A stretch of 64,000 bases of DNA from Methanomassiliicoccales archaeon (GTDB lineage: Archaea; Thermoplasmatota; Thermoplasmata; RBG-16-68-12; SOIM01): assembly GCA_004377185.1 (NCBI GenBank), contig SOIM01000003.1, positions 1 to 64,000 on the forward strand. The letters are read 5' to 3'. Below, piece after piece: positions 1-7,192 of this stretch. Below the pieces are notes generated by a model. That model was not told the origin of the DNA. It did no database searches and was given only the letters and a program-made list of their open reading frames with translations. The position numbers were made by a program, and so were the translations under genes. The first letter of the stretch is position 1. Each line of letters starts with the position of its first letter.

Positions 1-148
1 CCCATAGCATATCGATGTCACTGTACTCATCGGCGCTCCTGTCTGCGAGTGAGCCTCTCAACAGAGCCTCAGAGCCAGGCGCAGCCTCTTCAAGGGCCGC
101 TTGTATCCTATCGGCCAATTCCCTCCGTTGCCCCACATCAGGATTCAT
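1..148 (-). CDS. Nucleotidyltransferase-domain protein (N-terminal part, runs off the window)
   Basis: The minus strand encodes 49 residues before the window edge. The motif RGSLADRSADEYSDIDM matches the GS-x(n)-DxD signature of the polymerase-beta/MNT nucleotidyltransferase fold, in which the two Asp bind metal. A helix (about residues 8-23) precedes it, as expected. I chose the ATG at 148; the frame stays open further upstream, so a TTG start near 255 is possible. Most of the protein, including any C-terminal domain, lies outside, so it cannot be assigned to MNT antitoxins or antibiotic-type transferases. Confidence 0.6.
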   Translation of the reverse strand, partial: MNPDVGQRRELADRIQAALEEAAPGSEALLRGSLADRSADEYSDIDMLW

Positions 149-332
149 GTCTAGACCAACCGTTGGGCGTATCTGTGAGGGACCCTTAAGTCCATCGCAT
201 GTCGGAAATCTGGGGGGGAGTCGTTCATTTTCGAAAATGTCGATGTTCAATATGAACTTCGACGTTTCTTCTCATTTTCAAGTGTCAAAACGAAGGAAGT
301 ACGCTTATATAGGGGCACATCTATTTTGTCCC

Positions 333-404
333 AGTTATCTAAGCATCCCTCCACAACGAGGCCGTTCGGCTTGTTTTTCCATCTGGACGGCCACCCTTTT
401 TTTC
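333..404 (+). ncRNA. Family F1 small RNA candidate, copy A
   Basis: A TATA-like box (CTTATATA, 304-311) lies about 30 bp before a 33-nt block (335-367) that is identical to 10042-10074. The block runs into a hairpin: GGCCGTTC at 360-367 pairs with GGACGGCC at 385-392. A T7 tract follows at 397-403, as in archaeal U-rich terminators. Both copies keep the order and spacing of box, block, hairpin and T-tract, while the hairpin loop and distal stem differ. I infer a transcript of about 70 nt. No product family is recognised. Confidence 0.5.
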
Positions 405-556
405 TCATGTACGAGGGACGGAACCTTTTCTCATCAGTTTCTGAGAGAGGGGTAACAAGACCATTTTCAATTCTGATAATAGCACTGGAAACATCATTTG
501 CTATTCCTGAGAACAACTCCGAAAGCCTTAAGCTATTCTCTTCTCTCAATTGGCAA

Positions 557-787
557 ATGATGAAAAGGAAAGAGATCGTAGTCGGGAAGAAGGTCACGAA
601 ACCCCCCTGGCTGACTCAAAAGAGCGTAGCGTTGAAGAAGTATATTCGGGAGATGTACTCGCCATACGCCCTTCTGGTCCTACAAGAGAGAGGAGGCGAT
701 GTATATGTTGATGGCGATCTGGTCACCGACCTCACCAAGCGCATAAAACCGACCTCTGATGTTGTCGCATACGTGTACAAGTCCTGA
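557..787 (+). CDS. Small hypothetical protein
   Basis: This predicted protein of 76 residues is basic at the N-terminus (MMKRKEIVVGKKVTK) and has a hydrophobic strand-rich C-terminal half (YALLVLQERGGDVYVDGDL). The reading frame is open further upstream, but that part overlaps F1 copy A and looks non-coding, so I chose the ATG at 557. The next plausible gene starts about 120 bp downstream. I do not recognise the family, and coding status is only moderately supported. Confidence 0.4.
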   Translation: MMKRKEIVVGKKVTKPPWLTQKSVALKKYIREMYSPYALLVLQERGGDVYVDGDLVTDLTKRIKPTSDVVAYVYKS

Positions 788-825
788 GTCCTAATGTGAA
801 TCCTCTGGCACCCAGGGGTTCGTTC

Positions 826-853
826 TCATTATTATCCCGCCTGATAATGATGA
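826..853 (+). promoter_or_regulatory. TTATCA/TGATAA-type inverted repeat, probable operator
   Basis: ATTATC and GATAAT face each other across a 6-bp spacer, inside the longer imperfect palindrome TCATTATTATC...TGATAATGATGA. It lies about 57-84 bp upstream of the regulator start at 910. A similar inverted repeat lies at about the same distance from the paralogous regulator at 1641, suggesting autoregulation. A TATA-like stretch (CCTTATTGG, near 860) lies between the repeat and the gene. Confidence 0.5.
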
Positions 854-909
854 CAATATCCTTATTGGTAACCAACGCAACGTTTTTGCATTGCAGAGGG
901 ACCGGGCGA

Positions 910-1233
910 ATGCATCGAGAAGAGACCCCTGACAATCTCGAAGATTTGAAGAGCTATTTCCATAACAAGTCCGATGTTGAGGTTGATGAGGGAGACATCT
1001 TCATACTGGCATGTGCCCTGGAACAGCCGCTCACGGTCGAAGAGATAGGCTATTCTACCGGTCTGAGGCAGTCGATATGCATAGCGAAGGTCAGGAAGCT
1101 CATGGAAGCGGGCCTTTTGAACCGATATGGTCCCAAGTCTCCCAGGGGACAGAAGCGTGGTGGCCTGTTCGTATATCAGCTCACTGACAACATAGCATGC
1201 GAATTGGGTGCTCTTCGGATAGAAAGTCGTTAG
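910..1233 (+). CDS. Small winged-helix transcriptional regulator
   Basis: This 107-residue protein carries one winged helix-turn-helix. The helix pair around EIGYSTGLRQSICIAKVRKL is followed by an amphipathic segment and a wing (GGLFVYQL). The layout, a short acidic N-terminus then a wHTH ending in a hydrophobic strand, matches the proteins at 1333-1641 and 60278-60658, so the three form a small family. I chose the ATG at 910 because the earlier in-frame ATG (796) would put the operator and probable promoter inside the coding region. The target is unknown; autoregulation is inferred from the repeat at 826-853. Confidence 0.7.
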   Translation: MHREETPDNLEDLKSYFHNKSDVEVDEGDIFILACALEQPLTVEEIGYSTGLRQSICIAKVRKLMEAGLLNRYGPKSPRGQKRGGLFVYQLTDNIACELGALRIESR

Positions 1234-1332
1234 TCGTATCAGAGACACTTCCTGAGTTCCTAGGTGTTTGCTCTTTCGTCTGGACGAACCGTTGCACAGA
1301 TCTCACCAGATTCTCGATATCGGTTGACCCCA

Positions 1333-1641
1333 TCAGATCTCGCGCTGGACCGCAAGGTAGAGAAAGAGTCCGTCGGGACGAGGTGAGCCATCAAGTTTCC
1401 TGAGGAGGTCCATCCGCAGAAGTCTCTTCGCCCTTTCCAGACATTCAACAAAAGAAATATCCATTCTCTCAGATATGTTTACCAAGGTGGTCGGGCGATC
1501 TCTTGCAAGAGACAGGATTTCCCAGTCTCTATTGTCGAGTCGGGAGGAAGATAAGGGAGAAAAACTAGATTCGTTCGTCGAGGATGGGGGGCCCTGGACA
1601 ACTCTTTGTCGATCTTCCTTTCCTCCTCCACTTCCTTTCAT
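1333..1641 (-). CDS. Small winged-helix transcriptional regulator, paralogue
   Basis: This 102-residue protein has a poorly conserved Ser/Gly-rich N-terminus (residues 1-38). A winged helix follows, with DWEILSLARDRP, a recognition-helix region (ISERMDISFVECLERAKRLL) and a wing (GLFLYLAV). It resembles the proteins at 910-1233 and 60278-60658 in length and wHTH layout. It converges on the gene at 910-1233. Its upstream region (1700-1717) holds a perfect ATTATCA/TGATAAT inverted repeat like that of its paralogue. Confidence 0.7.
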   Translation of the reverse strand: MKGSGGGKEDRQRVVQGPPSSTNESSFSPLSSSRLDNRDWEILSLARDRPTTLVNISERMDISFVECLERAKRLLRMDLLRKLDGSPRPDGLFLYLAVQREI

Positions 1642-1699
1642 AGATTCTAGCAGCCTCAGATGTGCACCTTTCCAATCAAAAGATAATGTCTGCGGTCAT

Positions 1700-1717
1700 A
1701 TTATCAGGTGTGATAAT
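1700..1717 (-). promoter_or_regulatory. Perfect ATTATCA-N4-TGATAAT inverted repeat, probable operator
   Basis: Seven-bp arms are separated by GGTG. The repeat lies 59 bp before the start of the wHTH gene at 1641, mirroring the repeat 57 bp before the wHTH gene at 910. Equal half-sites and spacing in front of two paralogous regulators suggest a shared or self-recognised site. Confidence 0.55.
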
Positions 1718-1886
1718 AGGGATTGGATACGACAAATCTTGAACAGTATCAGGCTTCCGCATACTAAGGTGAATGCTTAGTATGTCAAAGCAACTCGATA
1801 GAATACTATGTCGTATTTCCCTATGGCCCACGACATATTCCAAAGGATTTCTGCCGATTCTCCCAAAGTTCGCTGGGGTCGCTATG

Positions 1887-2345
1887 TCAGGGCCCTACCT
1901 GTGTTTTCCGAACGTAGGGACGCTTGTCGACGTGATACACGAGGTGACCTTCACAAAGTCCAAAGCCAAGCGATTCGAAGAACTCCTCCTCGCAGTTCTC
2001 TACGATGTAAGAGTCGATGAAGATGGCCCCCATCTTCCACAGCTCATCAACGAGGATTCCGCCTATCTTGCCTCCGATGCCCGATGTATCTTTCTCGATG
2101 CTTCTCTGGCACCAACATCAATATAGACGGGAGATCTTGCTGGCAACGAGGAACGCATCGCAAAATTGACCCAGTCGAATCGCAGACCCTTTCTATGAGG
2201 ATTCTATGCTGTACATGGCGCACTTTCCCACTCCATCATTGGGGAAGAGATTGCAAGTGAATGTAGCTGTCTTCACATCTTCATTCCAGCGTGCCAAAAT
2301 CCTGCAATAGATAGCGACAGTCGCAAGAATATCAGAAAAGAGTCT
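1887..2345 (-). pseudogene. Decayed GNAT-type acetyltransferase gene
   Basis: The minus strand reads as protein-like sequence in more than one frame with stops. An upstream block (ILATVAIYCRILARWNEDVK) ends at a stop near 2193. A downstream block carries GIGGKIGGILVDELWKMGA, like the acetyl-CoA loop and following helix of GNAT enzymes, then EEEFFESLGFGLCEGHLVYH and KRPYV, which resemble a GNAT C-terminus. Sequence between 2110 and 2190 is coherent only if frames are switched. I see this as a frameshifted remnant; a sequencing error is the alternative. The family assignment is from motif memory. Confidence 0.5.
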
Positions 2346-2401
2346 GGCGACGAAGCTTGGTCTGGCCTGTGAAAAGACCGAATCAAGACATCAGGGGGGA
2401 T

Positions 2402-2893
2402 TTATAGGCCGATCTCTTCAAATTCGCCAGTCTGCCTATTTTTCACCGCGTTGTCCCAATGGAAATATCTGCCGTGCATGGAAATATAGACGCCGTGTGG
2501 CAGAGTTTGCACAAACGCTAGAGCACTTCCCAGATTAAACATGCCATCCGAACCGCCAAACGCATATGGTATCAAGGCACCTGTCAGCACTATCGTCTTG
2601 TTCTCAATCGATTTCCCCAAGAACTCTGCAGTACCCACCATCGAGTCTGTGCCATGTATGATTACTATCTTATCCTCCTTCGAATTCCTACAGTGACTCA
2701 GTATGTCTTTCCTATGGGAGTCCGTTATGTTCGCACTATCAGCCATCATCACTTTTTCGACTGCTATGTCCAACCTAGATCTTCCCAACTTCAACAAATC
2801 AGGCACATGAGTGGTTCTGAAAATTAGTTTGCCAGTTACCTCGTCATATTCCTTGTCGAGCGTTCCACCTGTAACTATCAACTTGATTGTCAT
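2402..2893 (-). CDS. Short asparaginase-like protein
   Basis: This 163-residue protein has the asparaginase N-terminal signatures: TGGTLDKEYD at the start, with the first nucleophile-type Thr, and HGTDSMVGTAEFLG with the second Thr-Asp pair, followed by KTIVLTGALIPY. Canonical L-asparaginases have about 330 residues and a second domain; here only the N-terminal catalytic domain is present, a form also known as a free-standing family. The start overlaps the Lrp-like effector-domain gene by 4 bp, so the two are probably translationally coupled. Substrate is not established; with Lrp/AsnC genes next door an amino-acid amide is plausible. Confidence 0.8.
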   Translation of the reverse strand: MTIKLIVTGGTLDKEYDEVTGKLIFRTTHVPDLLKLGRSRLDIAVEKVMMADSANITDSHRKDILSHCRNSKEDKIVIIHGTDSMVGTAEFLGKSIENKTIVLTGALIPYAFGGSDGMFNLGSALAFVQTLPHGVYISMHGRYFHWDNAVKNRQTGEFEEIGL

Positions 2894-3210
2894 ATAGACC
2901 CAGATTCGGTTTTTGTGTCTTCCTCGCCTCGAACTGAAATAGGGTCGTTGCTAGTGTCTGAGTCCAGTGTAATCACTGTACCCGCTACAAGGGTACAACG
3001 TATGTCCTCTATGTGGTTGATTTTGTCCACAACAACATATCCCAATTTCTCGAAACTCTCAGCCATTATCTTGACCACGAGATTATACTCTCCAATGACT
3101 GGGTGGACCTCAGCAACCCCTCCGTTGATCCCTTTGAGGTTATAAAGTCTGTAGTATACGTCCCGTTCATGTCCTGGTGAAGTTCTAATCAATACGTATG
3201 CCGTCTCCAT
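2890..3210 (-). CDS. Stand-alone Lrp/AsnC effector (RAM) domain protein
   Basis: This 106-residue protein begins with the beta-alpha-beta pattern of the AsnC ligand-binding domain (AYVLIRTSPGHERDVYYRL), then VIGEYNLVVKIMAES and INHIEDIRCTLVAGTVI. There is no helix-turn-helix, so it can bind a small ligand or oligomerise with full Lrp proteins but not bind DNA itself. An acidic Ser/Thr tail (about 20 residues) ends it. It overlaps the downstream asparaginase-like gene and is divergent from two full-length Lrp regulators. Confidence 0.8.
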   Translation of the reverse strand: METAYVLIRTSPGHERDVYYRLYNLKGINGGVAEVHPVIGEYNLVVKIMAESFEKLGYVVVDKINHIEDIRCTLVAGTVITLDSDTSNDPISVRGEEDTKTESGSI

Positions 3211-3486
3211 GTGAAACGATCCTCCTTATAACTCACGTAGTTCTTGTACACGTTTCTTCTCAGGTTCATTGATCGCCTATCATGTGTTCGACTGAATCAG
3301 TTCGACATTATGTAGGTATTGGCTTATAAGCCTTCCCTGGTTGCCCAGCTCGCGCTCAGAGAATCGGACATATTCCGTATAACTGCGGTCCTTTTGTGGT
3401 TTTGGAGGGTGTTAGACGGACAAAGTAGGTAGATATCACAAAAGACATATATAATAGCCGAGTGTTCGGGAAGTAATGGTTGTATT

Positions 3487-3948
3487 ATGTCAGATAGAGA
3501 AGTCGACGAAACAGACATAAAGATATTGAGGATGCTTCAGGTAGATGCTCGAAAATCCTTTGGAGAGATTGCCAGCCAGTGCGGTGTGTCTAGGGAAACA
3601 GTAAAGAATCGCTTCGATACGATGAAGAAAGAGGGCATCATTCGCGGTACCTCTATTGTAATTAATCCAAGAAAAATGGACAAGAAGCATATCGTCATTA
3701 TTGGAATACAGACAACCCAGCCCTACTCAAATCAAGTACTCAACATGGTCAAGAAAATACCTGGAATTTGTGTGGCAACAAGGGCAGTGGGACGCTATGA
3801 TGTTGAAGCTATTGCTATACAAAAAGACATTCAGCAAATCGGCAATACAGGGGATACTATCGGGGATTTCCAGCAAGTCAAGAGTGTCGATGTTGACATC
3901 TTTGTAGACAAACCACTTCTATGTCCCAAGAATTTCGAGTTTGAATGA
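3487..3948 (+). CDS. Lrp/AsnC family transcriptional regulator
   Basis: This 153-residue protein has an N-terminal HTH (DIKILRMLQVDARKSFGEIA, then SRETVKNRFDTMKKEGII) and a C-terminal RAM domain (IVIIGIQT...GICVATRAVGRYDVEAIAI). This is the normal Lrp architecture and length. A strong TATA stretch (ACATATATAATAG, about 3444-3456) lies about 30 bp before the ATG, suggesting a leaderless or very short leader. It stands 9 bp before a second Lrp gene and opposite the RAM-only and asparaginase-like pair, a likely regulatory target. Confidence 0.9.
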   Translation: MSDREVDETDIKILRMLQVDARKSFGEIASQCGVSRETVKNRFDTMKKEGIIRGTSIVINPRKMDKKHIVIIGIQTTQPYSNQVLNMVKKIPGICVATRAVGRYDVEAIAIQKDIQQIGNTGDTIGDFQQVKSVDVDIFVDKPLLCPKNFEFE

Positions 3949-3957
3949 TGGATATCC

Positions 3958-4407
3958 ATGAAACTAGATGAAATAGATTTGGAGATTCTGGAAATACTTA
4001 AGAAGGATGCCAGGACATCATTTAGGGAAATTGCCAGAAGACTAGAGGTATCCCCAGATACCGTCAGCAATAGATACGAGAGATTGAGAGAACAAGGTGT
4101 CATAATTAGTTCCACTGTCGTCGTCGACCCATCAAGGATAGGCTATTCATTTATCGCTCGATTTGGCATTGACGTGAAGCCAGCCTATTCGTCACAAGTT
4201 CTGGAAAGGATGATCCAAATTCCAAGTGTGATTGTCGCCTCGAAAGTGGTGGGCAACCACGACTTAGTTGCCATCAGTGTAATTAGAGACTTCCAGCATC
4301 TCTGCGATCTAAGAGACACAATTCTGGAAATGCCATTTGTTGACAAAGTGGAGCTAGGAATGTGGATTGAAACAATGGAGCTGACCCCTCACTATTTCAT
4401 CATCTGA
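3958..4407 (+). CDS. Lrp/AsnC family transcriptional regulator
   Basis: This 149-residue protein has an HTH at the N-terminus (DLEILEILKKDARTSFREIA, SPDTVSNRYERLREQGVI) and a RAM domain with SVIVASKVVGNHDLVAISV. It is clearly paralogous to the upstream Lrp gene and follows it after 9 bp, so the two are probably co-transcribed and may form heteromers. The ligand is unknown. Confidence 0.9.
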   Translation: MKLDEIDLEILEILKKDARTSFREIARRLEVSPDTVSNRYERLREQGVIISSTVVVDPSRIGYSFIARFGIDVKPAYSSQVLERMIQIPSVIVASKVVGNHDLVAISVIRDFQHLCDLRDTILEMPFVDKVELGMWIETMELTPHYFII

Positions 4408-4646
4408 CTAATGGACGTCGATCTCTGCGACACTCAACCTGAATGAGGGTCGTAGTCGCGTTAGCAAAGATGCGAGCCGAAATCTGACGTACTTCTTTTC
4501 GAAGAACGACATTTTTGCTTCTTCTGCAGACAAGACTAAGAAGTAGACAGACCCCAGAGTTGTTACTGGCAATTATAATTGATATTACGGGGTATTATAA
4601 GCTGAGAGTAGCTGATATAAGAAATAACAAGTATATGGAAGTTTAC

Positions 4647-5033
4647 TTAAGAGCGCGACTTTCTTTGTCTTCTTTCGTCTTTAAGTTTTGTGAGAAGTGA
4701 ACTCGCCATCTCATGATCGATTTTGGAAATTTCAAATTCATCTCTATGTAGACAATCTTCATCTAATGTGGCGGAATCTTTATCTTCATCGTAGACCACA
4801 GGATAGATTCTACATCCTTCCGGTCTATTCTCGTAAATCAAACATTTTTGGCCATCATTGAAAACACATCGTCCATCATACGTCTTCAATTGTAACCAAC
4901 CATCTCTATTGACAACAAAACAGCCATGGTCAAATCCAGATCTTCTTATATGTTCGATATCTTCTTTTGATAAGGGCATCTCAGTCTCTATGCAGCACTG
5001 AATGCATTCGTAACGTACGCAAGGACTTTTCAT
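4647..5033 (-). CDS. YkgJ-type cysteine-cluster protein
   Basis: This 128-residue protein carries the Cys pattern of the YkgJ/Fli-type zinc- or iron-binding family: CIQCCIETEMPLSKEDIEHI near the start, CVFNDGQKCLIYENRPEGCR in the middle and CLH near the end. The C-terminus is a charged helix (KLKDERRQRKSRS). No partner gene is adjacent. The family is widespread and its biochemical role is unsettled; metal binding is the safe statement. Confidence 0.85.
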   Translation of the reverse strand: MKSPCVRYECIQCCIETEMPLSKEDIEHIRRSGFDHGCFVVNRDGWLQLKTYDGRCVFNDGQKCLIYENRPEGCRIYPVVYDEDKDSATLDEDCLHRDEFEISKIDHEMASSLLTKLKDERRQRKSRS

Positions 5034-5171
5034 GGCCTCACTTCGTTTAGGAAGATTCCACTACATAACTATAGCCTTGCGCCAGAATAGAAAAATAGAA
5101 AGAAGAAGTTGCAGAGAACCCACAACTTTCGAAAACAGATTCTATATCGATCTAAGAATCAGATGCGGTAT

Positions 5172-5363
5172 TTAGAATCTCCTTGCTGGTCTGTGCTTTT
5201 GAAAGCATTCCTTGCAGTAAACAGGCTTGCCTTCCGTAGGTTTGAACGGTACTTCACATTCCTGCTTGCAGTCCGAGCACGTTGCTTTGTGCATTTCCCT
5301 TGGTCCTCTGTCAAAACCTCGACGTCTATCTCTATTGCCGTATCCCATATTCTCACTCTCCAT
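5172..5363 (-). CDS. Small CxxC zinc-ribbon protein
   Basis: This 63-residue protein has a basic, Gly/Arg-rich N-terminus (NRDRRRGFDRGPREMHK) followed by a compact zinc ribbon: CSDCKQECEVPFKPTEG and then YCKECFQKHRP. Four cysteines in two CxxC pairs should bind one Zn. The same arrangement, RG-rich tail plus CxxC ribbon, is common in small archaeal nucleic-acid-binding proteins. The ATG at 5363 is preferred over one four codons upstream because it begins the conserved charged segment. It is a single-gene unit. Confidence 0.75.
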   Translation of the reverse strand: MESENMGYGNRDRRRGFDRGPREMHKATCSDCKQECEVPFKPTEGKPVYCKECFQKHRPARRF

Positions 5364-5484
5364 AACGACCAGCAAAAGCCAATTATGAGCTTGACGTTAC
5401 GCGTCTTGGAAGAAGCGGAGCGGCAATTCTATACCTTGGCAATCCCAATCTGTTATTAAGAGGAGAGAGTGTTCTCACGTATTT

Positions 5485-5658
5485 AGCCTATTCTATGGTC
5501 TGAATCCCACATTCTTTAGCCGGGAGGTTAGTGCTGCTCTCAGGGTCGAAGGAATTGGTCTCTCTAGCGAGCCGTACCGATTAGTGGTCTTGCGAGAAAC
5601 TGATGTGTTGGAAGCAGGGTATGCGTATTGGATCGAGGCGGCTGAAGATACACTCTGA
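5485..5658 (+). pseudogene. Remnant of a surface-protein C-terminal domain
   Basis: Fifty-seven codons read as protein-like sequence (NPTFFSREVSAALRVEGIGL, then YRLVVLRETDVLEAGYAYWI) and stop at 5656. They resemble the C-terminus of the secreted protein at 52918-53736 (CFLRVLTDGDFLQAGFGYWI) in order and spacing. No start codon or signal peptide precedes it, so it is a fragment of a larger gene now lost. Confidence 0.5.
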
Positions 5659-6004
5659 CCGTCACACGAAATCTTGGGCGAAGATATGTGTATACAGGAT
5701 GCAGCAGGAAGAAAGGTCTTCGTTCATTATCAAAGACGACAGATGTTTGGCTTTTCTAAGATTCTGTGACGAGCGTGCTCCTTATTGAAGTTGTACTCGA
5801 AACAGCGAAAACCTTTAAACACGACACTTCCAGACAAGAAACGCATCCGTTTGCGCAATGCGTCCAAGACACTTCTCTGACTCAGCACTCATATGCTGAG
5901 GTGTAAGTACGGTAGAAGCGTAGCTTTCTGCATCAAATGTGTTCTACGTTGTTTGGAGAACCCGGCCCACGGACTACGCCTACTAATTGGTGAAGAAGAC
6001 TGGA
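5659..6004. other. Intergenic stretch with a promoter-like box and hairpin
   Basis: No convincing gene is visible. A TATA-like box (CCTTTAAAC, about 5812-5820) is followed 60 bp later by a perfect 7-bp hairpin (CTCAGCA/TGCTGAG, near 5881-5900). This could be the start of a small RNA or a leaderless mini-gene, but there is no second copy or T-tract to support it. Confidence 0.25.
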
Positions 6005-6664
6005 CTAATCAGATAGTGCATTGTTCACTATTCCGCTGATTTCTACCAGTTTCTGCCGAATCTGTCCCAGCTCCATTTCATATTGGGCCCAGATTTGACT
6101 CGAAGTGAGTTCCCCGCCCCGAGATAACAATGCAAGACTCCGCTCGAGGACGCCCAAGAGGTGGGTGTTTCTCTCATCAACTGTGTTCAGTCCAAGTGAA
6201 TTCAGGAATAGATGGTTGAGTTTCAGTATGATAGCGTGGTTGTCCTCCCTCAACCTGTCGATTGAAAAGCTATTCCGGGCAGCTGCGATGGCCAGCCGGC
6301 TCCCCAACTCGTAAATGCGCCACGCCTTTTCAATGTCCTCTTCAGATTTGAAGGCGGAACCTTCATACAACTCCGATTTGACGCTGTAGGCCTCTGGTTG
6401 GACGCTTACTTGCAGCTTCTCTGCCCACTCTTCTTCGAAGCTCTCAGCGACCCCTCGAAGGGGGGGAGGACCGCGTACCCTGAGGCGAAGAAACGGTCCC
6501 GGATCTGAGGACCTTGCGCTATATCTAAAGAAGTGGAAGAGGTACTCTTCTCCTTCCTCGTCTAGCTTCTCCATGAGAGGGGCAACATAGTTGAGGACAA
6601 GGCCGTTCATTTCTTCTTCCGATCCCACAATAAGCAAGACGCTGTACCATCCATCGCCCATCAT
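6005..6664 (-). CDS. Stand-alone lantibiotic dehydratase C-terminal-like (SpaB_C) protein
   Basis: A protein of about 219 residues. The segment YLFHFFRYSARSSDPGPFLR followed by LRV matches the hallmark of the SpaB_C/thiopeptide-biosynthesis domain (FxRYxDPGPHLRLR), which in LanB enzymes performs glutamate elimination. The rest is helical (EDIEKAWRIYELGSRLAIAA). No full LanB, peptide precursor or modifying gene is beside it, so its role here is unknown. A TATA box (minus strand TTATATTT, about 6692-6700) implies transcription starting near 6670, so I chose the ATG at 6664 rather than those upstream to 6685. Confidence 0.65.
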   Translation of the reverse strand: MMGDGWYSVLLIVGSEEEMNGLVLNYVAPLMEKLDEEGEEYLFHFFRYSARSSDPGPFLRLRVRGPPPLRGVAESFEEEWAEKLQVSVQPEAYSVKSELYEGSAFKSEEDIEKAWRIYELGSRLAIAAARNSFSIDRLREDNHAIILKLNHLFLNSLGLNTVDERNTHLLGVLERSLALLSRGGELTSSQIWAQYEMELGQIRQKLVEISGIVNNALSD

Positions 6665-6771
6665 GCCACCATCCAAGGACATCAAATCACTGAAATATAA
6701 TCGCTTCCCTCACAATTAGAGTTATGAGAAGATATTTATTGCCATAAAATCTTTCAGGTTCGAGGTTTGCT

Positions 6772-7023
6772 ATGGGTGATAAGTGCATACTCGCTGGTGG
6801 TGGGGAGTGCTACATGCCTGAAAAGGTAGCCGCGGACCTGGAGATCGAGGTCTCGGCTTTCAATGTGAAAGAGTCGATACCTCTTTGTTTGGCGCATGCG
6901 CTCAAGCCGTATATTGTTTCCAAAGTTCTGAAGAGGCTTGTGGTCAGGAAGGGCATTGTCAAAGCCACGGTGGTGCCGAGGGAGCCGTACAAGTCAATAT
7001 TGGAAAGGGTTGGTTTGGAATAG
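6772..7023 (+). CDS. Small hypothetical protein
   Basis: This 83-residue protein has two early cysteines (KCILAGGGECYMPEKVAADL) and a third in SIPLCLAHALKP; the C-terminus is strand/helix (IVKATVVPREPYKSILERVG). A TATA box (ATATTTATT, about 6733-6741) lies about 35 bp before the ATG, so this is a real promoter-gene unit with almost no leader. It is divergent from the SpaB_C-like gene. No family recognised. Confidence 0.6.
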   Translation: MGDKCILAGGGECYMPEKVAADLEIEVSAFNVKESIPLCLAHALKPYIVSKVLKRLVVRKGIVKATVVPREPYKSILERVGLE

Positions 7024-7192
7024 CCGACTATCAAGATGACGTTTTCCTTCAGAATCCATGAATACCGTGAGGTCTCTTCCTTTTTGACTGCCCATCAAAT
7101 ACTCTCGCTTTGCCATCAACATCTGCGGGATCGGTGAACGGTCTCCTCGACGCAACTATGCTTAAGTATTCTGAGTCGATGTTCTCTGCCGT

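Noticed and set aside
247-597. Minus-strand reading frame of 116 codons
   Set aside because: It is antisense to F1 copy A, has no recognisable motif, and its only repeated part is explained by the RNA element.
1773-2126. Plus-strand reading frame opposite the GNAT remnant
   Set aside because: The minus strand carries recognisable acetyltransferase segments, so this is a shadow.
5858-5900. 13-codon reading frame after the TATA box near 5812
   Set aside because: Too short and without a ribosome-binding site or second copy.
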